From contig SVEK01000026.1 of the NCBI GenBank assembly GCA_015057405.1, positions 1 to 44,942 of the forward strand: a stretch of DNA of 44,942 nucleotides, in the 5' to 3' direction. Position numbers and translations under genes: made by a program. Shown piece after piece: positions 24,308 through 32,853 of this stretch (positions are counted from its first letter, which is position 1; the number at the start of each line of letters is the position of its first letter). Source of the stretch: Lachnospiraceae bacterium. Its GTDB lineage: Bacteria; Bacillota; Clostridia; Lachnospirales; Lachnospiraceae. The notes beneath the pieces were generated by a model. The model did not search any database. It saw only the letters and a program-made list of their open reading frames with translations, and was not told the origin of the DNA.

Positions 24308-26800
24308 TTATAACAATTTTTCCATAACCACATCATAGATTCTTTTCCGATTATTATTATCCCGATACGGTAAATGTCTGTCTCTTATAATTGCATCCTC
24401 CGGTTTATCACAAAAATCGTTGGCCACAATATACTCAAACTTCTCCAAAAAGCCTTCAAAATCAACTGCTCTGTATCCAAATAAATCTTTCTCAAAATTA
24501 ATATATGACCCTTGCTCTTTCATATATCTGTCACCGTCAAACTGATAGAATAATACAGGTTTTTCCATGTAGAATACATCCCATGATGCACTGGAATAAT
24601 CTGTTATAAACATATTACACTCCATAAGAAGCTCGTTGATTTTACAATCTGCAAAATCAAGAATCTTTATTCTCTCAAAACGGCTGTTTATTTCTCCCGA
24701 AAACTTTCTAAACTTCGGATGAAGACAGAATGTAAGATGTACATCATATTTTTCAAGCAACTCAGCAAGTCTCTCACTATTGAGAATTTCCATATAAGAT
24801 TTGTAATATTCCGTTTTCACAAATTCTTCTATGTCAACCTCAAGAATCCAGTTACGCCAAGTCGGCATGTAGAATACATTTCTTTTTTCGCACTCTCTGT
24901 TCTCAAGCATGTCCCATCTTGCAAGACCGGTAACCGCAATTTCTTTTTTTTCATAGCCAAATACTCTTTCAACCAGTTCCTTTTCATATTCTGAAGAAAC
25001 AATAAATATATTGGCTTTATTAATATACTGACTGCTATATATATCTTCAACTCTTTTAAGGCCCAATACACCATGCTGCAGAAAAACAAAATACCTGTCA
25101 TTAATTCTTCTGAGCATTTTTGTAGAACCACTTCTCCATCTGTAGCAATGTCTTTTGGAATCTGTTGAAATATACATCTTAGCCACCTGCAAATCTATCA
25201 GATGTCGTATGCTCATAAACGGAACTATACTTTTTCCGTACTTTTTCTTTAATTGCTTATAATCGGCAGCTTTCTTTTCCAACACATAATGCAACACTAT
25301 CGAATCGTCACAGTCGGCCTGTTTAAAATACTCAAACATATAAAAGGAGTTATCCTGCGCAGCAGTTCCGAACTTTTCATAAAATAAAAGCAGTTTTTTA
25401 TCCTTTTGCCTTTTTGCAATCATAGGAGCCAGATAAAGAGCAATCTTTTCCTTAATCCTGCAAAACATAGAATCATATTCCGTTTTATGGCGACATTCTA
25501 TAACTAATTTTTCTCCGATAGATTCAGCAATATATATAAACCTGTCATCCTTCATCGAATGAGAATTCGCATATATATTGGCAAGCTTTTTCATAAACTT
25601 CCTGCTGCCGCATATAAGTCTGAATTCGTAAGTATAATCATCTTTATCTGCTAACAGCAATATATCATATCTTAAATTAACCCACTCCACGTCATCATAA
25701 TTTAACAAAAACCAATCCGAGTTATTACCCGACTGTTTTTTCCATTCAACAGTATTAACGCGACCTGTTATAGAATCAGTATATCTGACAATTATTCTGG
25801 CATTTTCAAACCCCGGAACAATTTTGTCCATACTTACAGCCATATATTCCGACGAAAATTTCATATCAGACAATTCCCCACGAAACATTTCCTTATATAT
25901 AACTCTTCTTTCGGTTACTTTTCCGCACAGTCTTCCCTGTTTGCTAAAATAAATCTGTCCCAATCTGTCATAATCACCGTTTTCATTATAATCCGGCACA
26001 TTAAACAGATACCTTTCGCTTTCATCAGCAACTGACTTTCTGATATTTCGTCTTTCAAAATACCCCTTACCCCGTATTTCAATTCTGTTATGGCAAAATG
26101 AACCATTATTATTAACAACCAAATATAATTCCCATAACCGTCCGGTATCATGCTGCAACATAAAACTAATGTATTCGTCAAAATTGACGCAAAAAGATTT
26201 TCTTTTTCTGTCAATATCACAAACAGGCATTCTTTTAACTCTTTTCAGCACTCTGCTCCATAACCATACCTCTGCCTGAACTATATCCTGTTCATATGGA
26301 CTTTTCAAAACAAACTCCGCCATTGAACCATTCAACGAAAAATCCGTTACAGTCACAAAACCTCTGCTGATGCCCGGATTTCGTTCACGCCATTTTCTTA
26401 TTACAAACAAAGAATCGTTGTCAAGAGCACCCATATAATGAATCTTTGTCTCCGCGTCAAAGTAAAAACCTTCCTCCGTGAGATTAAGCATGCTTCCGAC
26501 ATCTCTGCTGTTAGTTAGGTTATTGTAACTGAAGTAATATTCGTTTTCTGCTATGCTGATAACAGGATACCATGTTCCTGTCTGAAGTTTGGAATCAGAC
26601 AATCCGGTTTCTATAGTATATTTCTTATTATCATTTTCACCATCACATTTATTCAAACTCACATCACACTTGATATCACTCCTGCTATTTTTCAAATAAC
26701 ATTCTGCTGACAATTCATCATTTAAACCATCTATAACAATCGTACCTTTAAAAATGCCATCTATTATTGTATAATCAGTCAGAGTAATACAATTTGTCAT
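24308..26800 (-). CDS. TagF-like CDP-glycerol glycerophosphotransferase
   Basis: Protein of 830 residues from ATG at 26800 (GAGG nine bases upstream; an in-frame GTG 15 bases earlier lies before that site). The C-terminal half, from about residue 430, has the glycerophosphotransferase signatures: FLQHGVLGLKR with the first catalytic His, VTGLARWDML, FYMPTWRNW, TFCLHPKFRK with the second His, and TDYSSASWDVFYMEKPVLFYQFD. It should extend a glycerol-phosphate or similar chain on a surface polymer using CDP-glycerol. The N-terminal half of about 400 residues is beta-rich (YEFRLICG, WLWSRVLKRVKRM) and does not match a family I can name. It is divergent from another enzyme of the same family and upstream of the acylation operon, suggesting one polymer pathway. 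Confidence 0.85.
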   Translation of the reverse strand: MTNCITLTDYTIIDGIFKGTIVIDGLNDELSAECYLKNSRSDIKCDVSLNKCDGENDNKKYTIETGLSDSKLQTGTWYPVISIAENEYYFSYNNLTNSRDVGSMLNLTEEGFYFDAETKIHYMGALDNDSLFVIRKWRERNPGISRGFVTVTDFSLNGSMAEFVLKSPYEQDIVQAEVWLWSRVLKRVKRMPVCDIDRKRKSFCVNFDEYISFMLQHDTGRLWELYLVVNNNGSFCHNRIEIRGKGYFERRNIRKSVADESERYLFNVPDYNENGDYDRLGQIYFSKQGRLCGKVTERRVIYKEMFRGELSDMKFSSEYMAVSMDKIVPGFENARIIVRYTDSITGRVNTVEWKKQSGNNSDWFLLNYDDVEWVNLRYDILLLADKDDYTYEFRLICGSRKFMKKLANIYANSHSMKDDRFIYIAESIGEKLVIECRHKTEYDSMFCRIKEKIALYLAPMIAKRQKDKKLLLFYEKFGTAAQDNSFYMFEYFKQADCDDSIVLHYVLEKKAADYKQLKKKYGKSIVPFMSIRHLIDLQVAKMYISTDSKRHCYRWRSGSTKMLRRINDRYFVFLQHGVLGLKRVEDIYSSQYINKANIFIVSSEYEKELVERVFGYEKKEIAVTGLARWDMLENRECEKRNVFYMPTWRNWILEVDIEEFVKTEYYKSYMEILNSERLAELLEKYDVHLTFCLHPKFRKFSGEINSRFERIKILDFADCKINELLMECNMFITDYSSASWDVFYMEKPVLFYQFDGDRYMKEQGSYINFEKDLFGYRAVDFEGFLEKFEYIVANDFCDKPEDAIIRDRHLPYRDNNNRKRIYDVVMEKLL

Positions 26801-26950
26801 ATAAAATTTCCTCACATATCAATGTTCTATATAATTTATTCCATCATTTAATTGTATCAAAATATTAAGCTGATGGCAACACCCCCCAAATCCTTCCCTA
26901 AATGTTACACCAAAACTCATCTCTATAAAATGACATAAATCCTTTTGTAT

Positions 26951-26979
26951 TTTACAACAATGAAAAATGATGTTATAAT
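26951..26979 (+). promoter_or_regulatory. Sigma-A promoter of the GT2/TagF gene
   Basis: TTTACA (26951-26956), 17-base spacer, TATAAT (26974-26979), with an extended -10 TG at 26971-26972. It lies about 57 bases before the start codon. Confidence 0.8.
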
Positions 26980-27035
26980 TAGCGATATTATTTGGTACAC
27001 TGACACTTTAGTGCACTTGTTTAGGAGGATATAAA

Positions 27036-29312
27036 ATGATAAGCATTATTGTTCCATTCAAAGAAGGTCCACATTTTCTAACTGATTGTCTGGAATGTTT
27101 AAAACTGCAAACATACAAGGATTTTGAAGTAATCCTTGTTTATAATGACAAAGAAGAAGACGTCACAGATATTGTTAACAACTACAAAGACTGTCTTGAT
27201 ATACATGAGTATACTTGTGAAAAATCAGGTGTTTCAGCAGCAAGAAATATGGGAATCGCTAATTCAAACGGCGACATGTGCTACTTCCTTGATGCCGATG
27301 ATTACATTTTCCCTGATGCATTAGCTCACTATGCTGAAGCTGCCGCAAAAAACGATGTTGATTATTTCTTCGGTCAGAAAACCACTTCTTATTTAAGTCG
27401 TACCGTATTTTTTGCCATCAATAATGATTATTGCGACACCGAAGCATTGAATATGTACAATCTCAAGCGAAAGAGTTATAAAATCAATTTCAGAGCCGAA
27501 TTCCCTGAGGGAACCGACCCGTCCACGCTTTCCGATGAAGATGCCGAAAAGTATCATAAAAACATGGCTATGGGACTCCTTCTTGCCACACGGAGAAGTG
27601 TTAAAAACATATCAGTTTTACACACACTGATAAAAAAGAGTGTTATAGAAAAATACAAGCTCACATTCGACGAAGACGAATTATTCTTCGGCGACCTTAA
27701 TTTTGTAACCGCTTTACTTGAAGCAACACAAAACTGTCGCTATGTACCGGATGCGTATTATGTAAAAAGACTTCACAACGACCCTGAGCATTATCCTGCA
27801 TTAGTCCAGCAGCAAAAAGACGAAAAACAGGCAATGCTTAATGCTGTATACGAAAAAACAATGAAAAAACTCGACCCGAAGGGTGATGTAGCATTTTATC
27901 TTACGGATGTTTATGCTAACTACTACGTATACCAATACAATAAACGTATGCGCAAGAATAAAAACGACAATTACCTCGGTGATAATTTTAAGGAAATGCA
28001 TCGTATTGCCGTTACATTTCCGGACAGATTTGTCAAATCTCTTAAAGGTTACAGGAAGCGCTCATTAAAGATTCTTAGAAAAGGCAACGAAAAAAAAGCC
28101 CTTCATTTTATTAACAGACACCTGGCAGTAAAAAAACTCAAAAAAATTATTAATGACCCTAAAAAATTCAACACATATCTCTACACAAATTACTTTATCA
28201 AATTACCGATGAAGAACAATTATGTAATTCTTGAATCTTTTAGAGGTAAAGCTTACTCTGACAGTCCTAAATATATATATGAATACCTTGCAAAAACTTA
28301 TCCGGGCAAGTACAAATTCATATGGGTTCTCGATAACCGCCGCACAAAATTACCTTATGGCGGCGCAAAAGTGAAACGTTTCGGACTCAGATACGCATAT
28401 TATCTTGCGGTCAGCAAATATGTTGTTCTTAACGTTCGCCAACCCGGATGGTTTATCAAACGTGAAGGCAATGTTTTCCTCGACACCTGGCACGGAACAC
28501 CTCTCAAGAGACTTGTATTTGATCAGGAAGAAGTTACTTCAGCATCTCCTCTGTACAAACATCAGTTTTTTGTTCAGTCAAGATTATGGGATTACCTTAT
28601 TTCACCTAATAATTTCTCAACAGATACCTTTGAGAGAGCATTTATGTTTGAACGTGAAAAAATTGTAACATGCGGTTATCCAAGAAACGACATTTTATAT
28701 ACACACAATAACCCGGAATCAATATCCTCAATTAAGAAAAAGCTCGGTATTCCGGAGGACAAAATTCTTATATTATACGCACCAACATGGCGTGATGATG
28801 AATACTATGACAAAGGAAAATATAAGTTCACCCTTAAACTTGACCTTAATCAAATGAAAGAGAAACTCGGCGACAAATATGCGGTTGTACTCCGTACCCA
28901 TTATTACATTGCAGACCATATTGACACAACCGGCCTTGAAGGTTTTGTTTACAACGAAAGCGATTATGACGATATATCTGAGCTCTATCTCATCTCCGAT
29001 ATTCTCATAACGGATTATTCATCAGTATTCTTTGACTTCGCAAATCTTAGAAGACCGATGTTGTTTTACACATATGATCTTGAAAAATATAGGGACATGC
29101 TCCGTGGTTTCTATCTTGATATAGAAAAAGAAGTTCCGGGTCCTCTCCTATTTACAACAGATGAGGTTATTGATGCAATAGATAACATTGATTCTCTAAC
29201 TGAGAAATATGCTGAAAGATACGACGAGTTCTACGACCGATTCTGCCACATAGAAGATGGCCATGCATCAGAACGTATATGTGAATTAGTATTTAACGGT
29301 AAACAGTTTTAA
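27036..29312 (+). CDS. Bifunctional GT2 glycosyltransferase / CDP-glycerol glycerophosphotransferase
   Basis: Protein of 758 residues. The N-terminal ~300 residues form a GT-A family 2 glycosyltransferase: MISIIVPFKEGPHFL, KSGVSAARNMGIANSNG, and the metal-binding DADD in YFLDADDYIF. The C-terminal ~370 residues are a TagF-type domain: LESFRGKAYSDSPKY, FLDTWHGTPLKR with the first His, ILYAPTWRDDE, VVLRTHYYIAD with the second His, and DILITDYSSVFFDFANLRRP. Such fusions add a sugar and then glycerol phosphate during teichoic-acid or capsule assembly. TAGGAGG stands just before the ATG. It is one of only two plus-strand genes here and is divergent from the other TagF-like gene. Confidence 0.92.
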   Translation: MISIIVPFKEGPHFLTDCLECLKLQTYKDFEVILVYNDKEEDVTDIVNNYKDCLDIHEYTCEKSGVSAARNMGIANSNGDMCYFLDADDYIFPDALAHYAEAAAKNDVDYFFGQKTTSYLSRTVFFAINNDYCDTEALNMYNLKRKSYKINFRAEFPEGTDPSTLSDEDAEKYHKNMAMGLLLATRRSVKNISVLHTLIKKSVIEKYKLTFDEDELFFGDLNFVTALLEATQNCRYVPDAYYVKRLHNDPEHYPALVQQQKDEKQAMLNAVYEKTMKKLDPKGDVAFYLTDVYANYYVYQYNKRMRKNKNDNYLGDNFKEMHRIAVTFPDRFVKSLKGYRKRSLKILRKGNEKKALHFINRHLAVKKLKKIINDPKKFNTYLYTNYFIKLPMKNNYVILESFRGKAYSDSPKYIYEYLAKTYPGKYKFIWVLDNRRTKLPYGGAKVKRFGLRYAYYLAVSKYVVLNVRQPGWFIKREGNVFLDTWHGTPLKRLVFDQEEVTSASPLYKHQFFVQSRLWDYLISPNNFSTDTFERAFMFEREKIVTCGYPRNDILYTHNNPESISSIKKKLGIPEDKILILYAPTWRDDEYYDKGKYKFTLKLDLNQMKEKLGDKYAVVLRTHYYIADHIDTTGLEGFVYNESDYDDISELYLISDILITDYSSVFFDFANLRRPMLFYTYDLEKYRDMLRGFYLDIEKEVPGPLLFTTDEVIDAIDNIDSLTEKYAERYDEFYDRFCHIEDGHASERICELVFNGKQF

Positions 29313-29403
29313 TACCTTCTGATTTACAGTTGCAGTAGGATTCTAAACTAGTGAGCAACATCATTCGTTTTCAGTTTCCAATGATTATTTAATAACTTAC
29401 TAT

Positions 29404-29575
29404 AGAACATAGAATCTCGCTTGCGAGATTCTCCGCCTGTGGCGGGTTGCTTTAGCAACATCTACATCTCCGCCGCAGTGCGATCCTTAGCAACATTTTC
29501 TGCCTCCCGCAGTGTGATCCTTGCGAAGTGTTTTTGCTTCCCGGGACAATCTCAACGAAATTTTCTAAATCAATC
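29404..29575. repeat. Dispersed palindromic repeat, copy 2 (diverged)
   Basis: Same start (AGAACA) and a palindrome GAATCTCGCTTGCGAGATTC at 29412-29431. Compared with copies 1 and 3, G to C and C to G changes in the two arms compensate each other. The later part contains an internal duplication of GTGCGATCC/TGTGATCC and AGCAACATTTTC. Confidence 0.75.
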
Positions 29576-29578
29576 ATG

Positions 29579-29600
29579 ACCACCCGTCCATGGGTGGTTT
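29579..29600 (+). terminator. Hairpin terminator downstream of the GT2/TagF gene
   Basis: ACCACCC, six-base loop, GGGTGGT, then TT on the plus strand. It lies about 270 bases beyond the stop, directly after repeat copy 2. Confidence 0.6.
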
Positions 29601-29643
29601 TATATTTCCCACGCTTCGCGAGTTCAACCGGGTCACGCCCCAT

Positions 29644-29781
29644 AGAACAAAGAATGTCGCTTGCGACATTCTCCGCCTGCGGCGGGTTGCGTTAGCAACA
29701 TTTTCCTCTCCGCCGCAGTGCGTTCCCGCGGAGCGCTTTTACTTACTAGGAAATTTCTTTGAAATTGTCCTAGTAAGTAAA
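29644..29781. repeat. Dispersed palindromic repeat, copy 3
   Basis: AGAACA, palindrome 29652-29671 identical to copy 1, then the GC-rich block, ending in a long inverted repeat ACTTACTAGGA ... TCCTAGTAAGT (29751-29777 region). As in copy 1 it abuts the T-tract side of a minus-strand terminator. Confidence 0.8.
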
Positions 29782-29816
29782 AAAATCGCTTAAACCCTTA
29801 CGGTCTAAGCGATTTT
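29782..29816 (-). terminator. Terminator of the ABC transporter operon (possibly bidirectional)
   Basis: Arms AAAATCGCTTA and TAAGCGATTTT with a 13-base loop, followed on the minus strand by TTTTTTAC and on the plus strand by CTTT. It lies 70 bases after the ABC ATPase stop. Confidence 0.85.
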
Positions 29817-29885
29817 CTTTATGCGACTTTATATAGTCGCCTTTTCATATTAGAAAGAATAAAAATGTATATAATGCTTACACGC

Positions 29886-30638
29886 CTAGTATAACGCTTC
29901 ATGCATTCTGTTCCACATTTCACCATATCCAGGTGAAGAAGGTTTTACAGGCTTCTCAATTGAGTTTTCCTCATCCACTACAATGTTTCCGCCTTCTTTC
30001 ATAACAATAACTCTGCTGCCTAACACCAGGGCTTCTTGTATATTGTGGGTAATAAATATAAAAGTACAATCTTCCTTTTCATAAATGTCAAGCAACTCAC
30101 GCTGAAGAACATTACGTGTCATCGCATCAAGTGCCGCAAACGGCTCATCCATCAACAATATTGTCGGATTAAGGGCTAACGCCTTTGCAATTGCTACACG
30201 TTGCTTCATACCACCGGACAACTGATACGGATAAAGTTTTTCATTACCTTCAAGCTTAACCTTAGCCAAAGCTTCATCAGACATCTGCTTTAACTTTTTC
30301 TTATCCTTAATACCCTTAAGTTTTAATGCGTACTGAATATTTTTCTCAACCGTGAGCCATGGAAAAAGCTGATTAAAATCCTGAAATACCATTATTCTCT
30401 CGGTATCAGGCTCAACCGTTTCTTTCCCGTTAACTTTAATTGAGCCTTCAAAACCTTCGAATCCGGCAATACATCTTAACAAGGTTGTTTTTCCACATCC
30501 TGAAGGACCAAGTATACATACAAACTCATTTCTATTCACTTTCAAATCAAGACTTTTAATAACGTTTTTTTCATTTTCCGTGTTATTATCATAAGTCTTT
30601 GAAAGGTTAGTAACTTCTAAAATTATATCATCCATCAT
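29886..30638 (-). CDS. ABC transporter ATPase (TauB/SsuB-type)
   Basis: Protein of 250 residues from ATG at 30638, which overlaps the permease stop (ATGA). It has Walker A GPSGCGKTT, Q-loop VFQDFNQLFPWL, signature LSGGMKQRVAIAKAL and Walker B LLMDEPFAALD. The PWLTVEKN stretch and overall size place it with nitrate/sulfonate/taurine-type ATPases. It powers the importer formed with the permease and lipoprotein upstream. Confidence 0.93.
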   Translation of the reverse strand: MMDDIILEVTNLSKTYDNNTENEKNVIKSLDLKVNRNEFVCILGPSGCGKTTLLRCIAGFEGFEGSIKVNGKETVEPDTERIMVFQDFNQLFPWLTVEKNIQYALKLKGIKDKKKLKQMSDEALAKVKLEGNEKLYPYQLSGGMKQRVAIAKALALNPTILLMDEPFAALDAMTRNVLQRELLDIYEKEDCTFIFITHNIQEALVLGSRVIVMKEGGNIVVDEENSIEKPVKPSSPGYGEMWNRMHEALY

Positions 30639-31432
30639 CTTGACATTCCCCACCTTTTCACTGTACATTTTTCAATCGGCTCAAGAATTGCATACTGAAC
30701 AAACAAGCCAATAATTACAATTACAATAAGGGTTGCATACATCTCAGCATTATTCATATTGGTTCTCATCTGATTGATAAACAAACCAATTCCCGGACAC
30801 GACGCCAGTCCGAATATCATTTCGGCACTAATCAATCCACGCCAGGCTCTTGCCCAACCGACTTTAAGTCCTGAAACAATATAACTGGTAGCTGCAGGAA
30901 TATACACTCCCAACAACAATTTCGCACCTCGTAACCCAATGTTTCTACCTGCTTCAATGTATATCTGAGGAACACTCTTGAATCCGTCAAGTATATTTCG
31001 TGACATCGGCCACAATACAGCGTGTACAACAAGCAACACTACGATTCCCGGCTTAACACCAACGATTATAATAACAACCGGAAGAAGAGCAACACCAGGC
31101 AGCAAATCAAATACTGTTACTATAAGATCATATATATAATAAAATGTTTTGCTTATCATGGAAAGTCCCGAGAACAAAAACGAAAGTAATATTCCGAGAA
31201 ACAGTCCCTCAAATAACAGCTTCATTGAATTAATAATATATGTCATAAGAGAAATGTCAGCATATCCAACAGTAAAATTTCTGATAAACGCAGAACCAAT
31301 TGCCTCCAACGACGGAAATACCAATTCTGATTTTTCACCAAACACGCCGGATTTAGCTACAATTTCCCACAAGGCAAGTGCTAATATAGCAAATATTACC
31401 TTTGTAATAATTCCTTTCATCTTTTGGTTCAT
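30635..31432 (-). CDS. ABC transporter permease (TauC/SsuC-type)
   Basis: Protein of 265 residues with about six membrane helices (ALALWEIVAKSGVFG, GLFLGILLSFLFSGLS, LLPVVIIIVGVKPGIVVLLV). The coupling-loop motif of BPD importers is seen in EAGRNIGLRGAKLLLGVYIP. It is in the middle of a lipoprotein-permease-ATPase operon of the NitT/TauT class. The lipoprotein gene ends 28 bases upstream. Confidence 0.92.
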   Translation of the reverse strand: MNQKMKGIITKVIFAILALALWEIVAKSGVFGEKSELVFPSLEAIGSAFIRNFTVGYADISLMTYIINSMKLLFEGLFLGILLSFLFSGLSMISKTFYYIYDLIVTVFDLLPGVALLPVVIIIVGVKPGIVVLLVVHAVLWPMSRNILDGFKSVPQIYIEAGRNIGLRGAKLLLGVYIPAATSYIVSGLKVGWARAWRGLISAEMIFGLASCPGIGLFINQMRTNMNNAEMYATLIVIVIIGLFVQYAILEPIEKCTVKRWGMSR

Positions 31433-31460
31433 AATTACATAACCACTCTTTCTAAATGTA

Positions 31461-32447
31461 TTAATTACCCTTTACATTTTCATAAACAATGTCTTCATAT
31501 GCGCCCGGATCAACATCTACAAATTTGTTTTTGTACATGAACTCAGCCATCTTAACAACACCACTTGTTTCTGTAGAGTAGTGACCTTTTTCCAAATACA
31601 AGATTTCATCCTCAAGCGTATTGCCGTTAAGCTCATAGGTCAACTCTGCTGCTTCTTCCACATTATTGTTAATGAAATCCATAGCATTACCAATTCCTTC
31701 ACAAAGAGCTTCATACTGAGCTTCGCTGCCATCCTTAAATGCCTCAGCTGCAACACCAACGATAAATGAATCTTCATTGGTCCATGCCTTTGACACTGCT
31801 TCAATCGGATAAAGTTTCTCATCAGCTTCTTCCTTATAAATATAAGGACTTGATGTTACATGACCAAAAACATTACCTGTTGTAAGCGCTGTCATTCCAT
31901 CCGGATGTTTCATGGCAATAAGATTTCCGTCAAGTGCATGAGGGTCAATCCCTTCATTTTCTAAAGCCATAGCAAGAATGATATGCTGAATTGAACCTAT
32001 ATTAACTACAGCAATCTGCTTGTCAGAACCAACCAAATCCTTAAGACTGCCAACTGAATTGTCATTTACCATCATTCCGTGATCCTGACCTGAAAGATTG
32101 GTAAAGATTTTATATCCGACATCCTTAGCAACACCGGTAATAGCAGGACCAACTCCCATAAATCCTACATCAATCTCACCTGATGCAATACCTGTATTGA
32201 TATCTGCACCTGAATTCATCTGAATCCAGTTAATCTCAACATCATCACCGGTAGCTTCTTTATAAGCTTCTTCAATGGTATTATTCTTTTCGGCTATAAT
32301 AAGTGGTGCATATGCCAAACCATACTGGTAAGCAATATTAATAACCTCTTTCTCTCCCTTATCTTCGCTACCACTGTTACCGCAAGCAGCCAAACCACCT
32401 ATCAAAGTAGTACACAACGCGATACAAAGTAATTTCTTAAGTTTCAT
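31461..32447 (-). CDS. Substrate-binding lipoprotein (NMT1/TauA-like)
   Basis: Protein of 328 residues starting MKLKKLLCIALCTTLIGG with a lipobox LAAC (C22), so it is lipid-anchored outside the membrane. The start has GGGAGG seven bases upstream. The mature part (INIAYQYGLAYAPLIIAEKN, SGEIDVGFMGVGPAITG) is typical of NMT1/SsuA/TauA-type proteins that bind sulfonates, nitrate-like anions or thiamine precursors. Ligand cannot be told from sequence by eye. It opens an operon with permease and ATPase, under a strong promoter with a palindrome over the transcription start. Confidence 0.92.
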   Translation of the reverse strand: MKLKKLLCIALCTTLIGGLAACGNSGSEDKGEKEVINIAYQYGLAYAPLIIAEKNNTIEEAYKEATGDDVEINWIQMNSGADINTGIASGEIDVGFMGVGPAITGVAKDVGYKIFTNLSGQDHGMMVNDNSVGSLKDLVGSDKQIAVVNIGSIQHIILAMALENEGIDPHALDGNLIAMKHPDGMTALTTGNVFGHVTSSPYIYKEEADEKLYPIEAVSKAWTNEDSFIVGVAAEAFKDGSEAQYEALCEGIGNAMDFINNNVEEAAELTYELNGNTLEDEILYLEKGHYSTETSGVVKMAEFMYKNKFVDVDPGAYEDIVYENVKGN

Positions 32448-32479
32448 TTTTTGACCTCCCGATATTGTCATAATTATTT

Positions 32480-32496
32480 AGTTATACTCTATAACT
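32480..32496. promoter_or_regulatory. Palindromic operator candidate AGTTATA-CTC-TATAACT
   Basis: Perfect 7-base arms with a 3-base centre, containing T-N11-A (TTATACTCTATAA), the pattern of LysR-type sites. It lies at about +2 to +18 of the ABC operon transcript, a position that would suit repression. Confidence 0.5.
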
Positions 32497-32504
32497 TTAT
32501 TATT

Positions 32505-32533
32505 ATAATAACTCCATTCGCATGTAATGTCAA
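32505..32533 (-). promoter_or_regulatory. Sigma-A promoter of the ABC transporter operon
   Basis: Consensus TTGACA (32533-32528), 17-base spacer, TATTAT (32510-32505) on the minus strand. Confidence 0.88.
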
Positions 32534-32734
32534 CAACAAAATAACATTTTATTTATATCGTATAATCATTTGCTTATATCTCAACATAAACTCAATCGCA
32601 CTTCTCCCTTCAATAAGAATTATGTTAGTTTTTATACAACCGCTTATGAACAATATTTCCTTACATCAATCTCCGAATTAAGACTTCTGTACAACAGGCT
32701 CTAAATAATTTAAATAACATAACACATGCAAAAT

Positions 32735-32760
32735 CCCCATATCCAATCAAGGATATGGGG
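32735..32760 (-). terminator. Rho-independent terminator of the LysR gene
   Basis: Perfect 10-base arms CCCCATATCC and GGATATGGGG with a six-base loop, followed on the minus strand by ATTTT. It is about 95 bases after the LysR stop. Confidence 0.82.
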
Positions 32761-32853
32761 ACATATTTTCTACGTTATTCTATTAACATCTATTATGCGA
32801 TTATCTGCCATTACACCTATTTATTATACCGTCATTCGCCATCGATGATATAA

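Larger units (their letters stand above)
29313..29885. other. Gene-free stretch with two repeat copies and terminators
   Basis: This 573-base gap between convergent genes holds repeat copies 2 and 3 and the hairpins at 29579 and 29782. The first 90 bases after the GT2 gene show nothing. Short frames over the repeats are not credible genes. Confidence 0.65.
32448..32853. other. Intergenic region with promoter, operator-like palindrome and terminator
   Basis: Between the lipoprotein gene and the LysR gene. It holds the promoter at 32505-32533, the palindrome at 32480-32496 and the terminator at 32735-32760. The rest is AT-rich and shows no gene. Confidence 0.6.

Noticed and set aside
26980..27035. 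A riboswitch or T-box before the GT2/TagF gene
   Set aside because: The leader is only about 50 bases and contains no recognisable aptamer or specifier stem.
29404..29781. Repeat copies considered as an insertion sequence
   Set aside because: They are under 180 bases, have no transposase frame and no clear target duplication.
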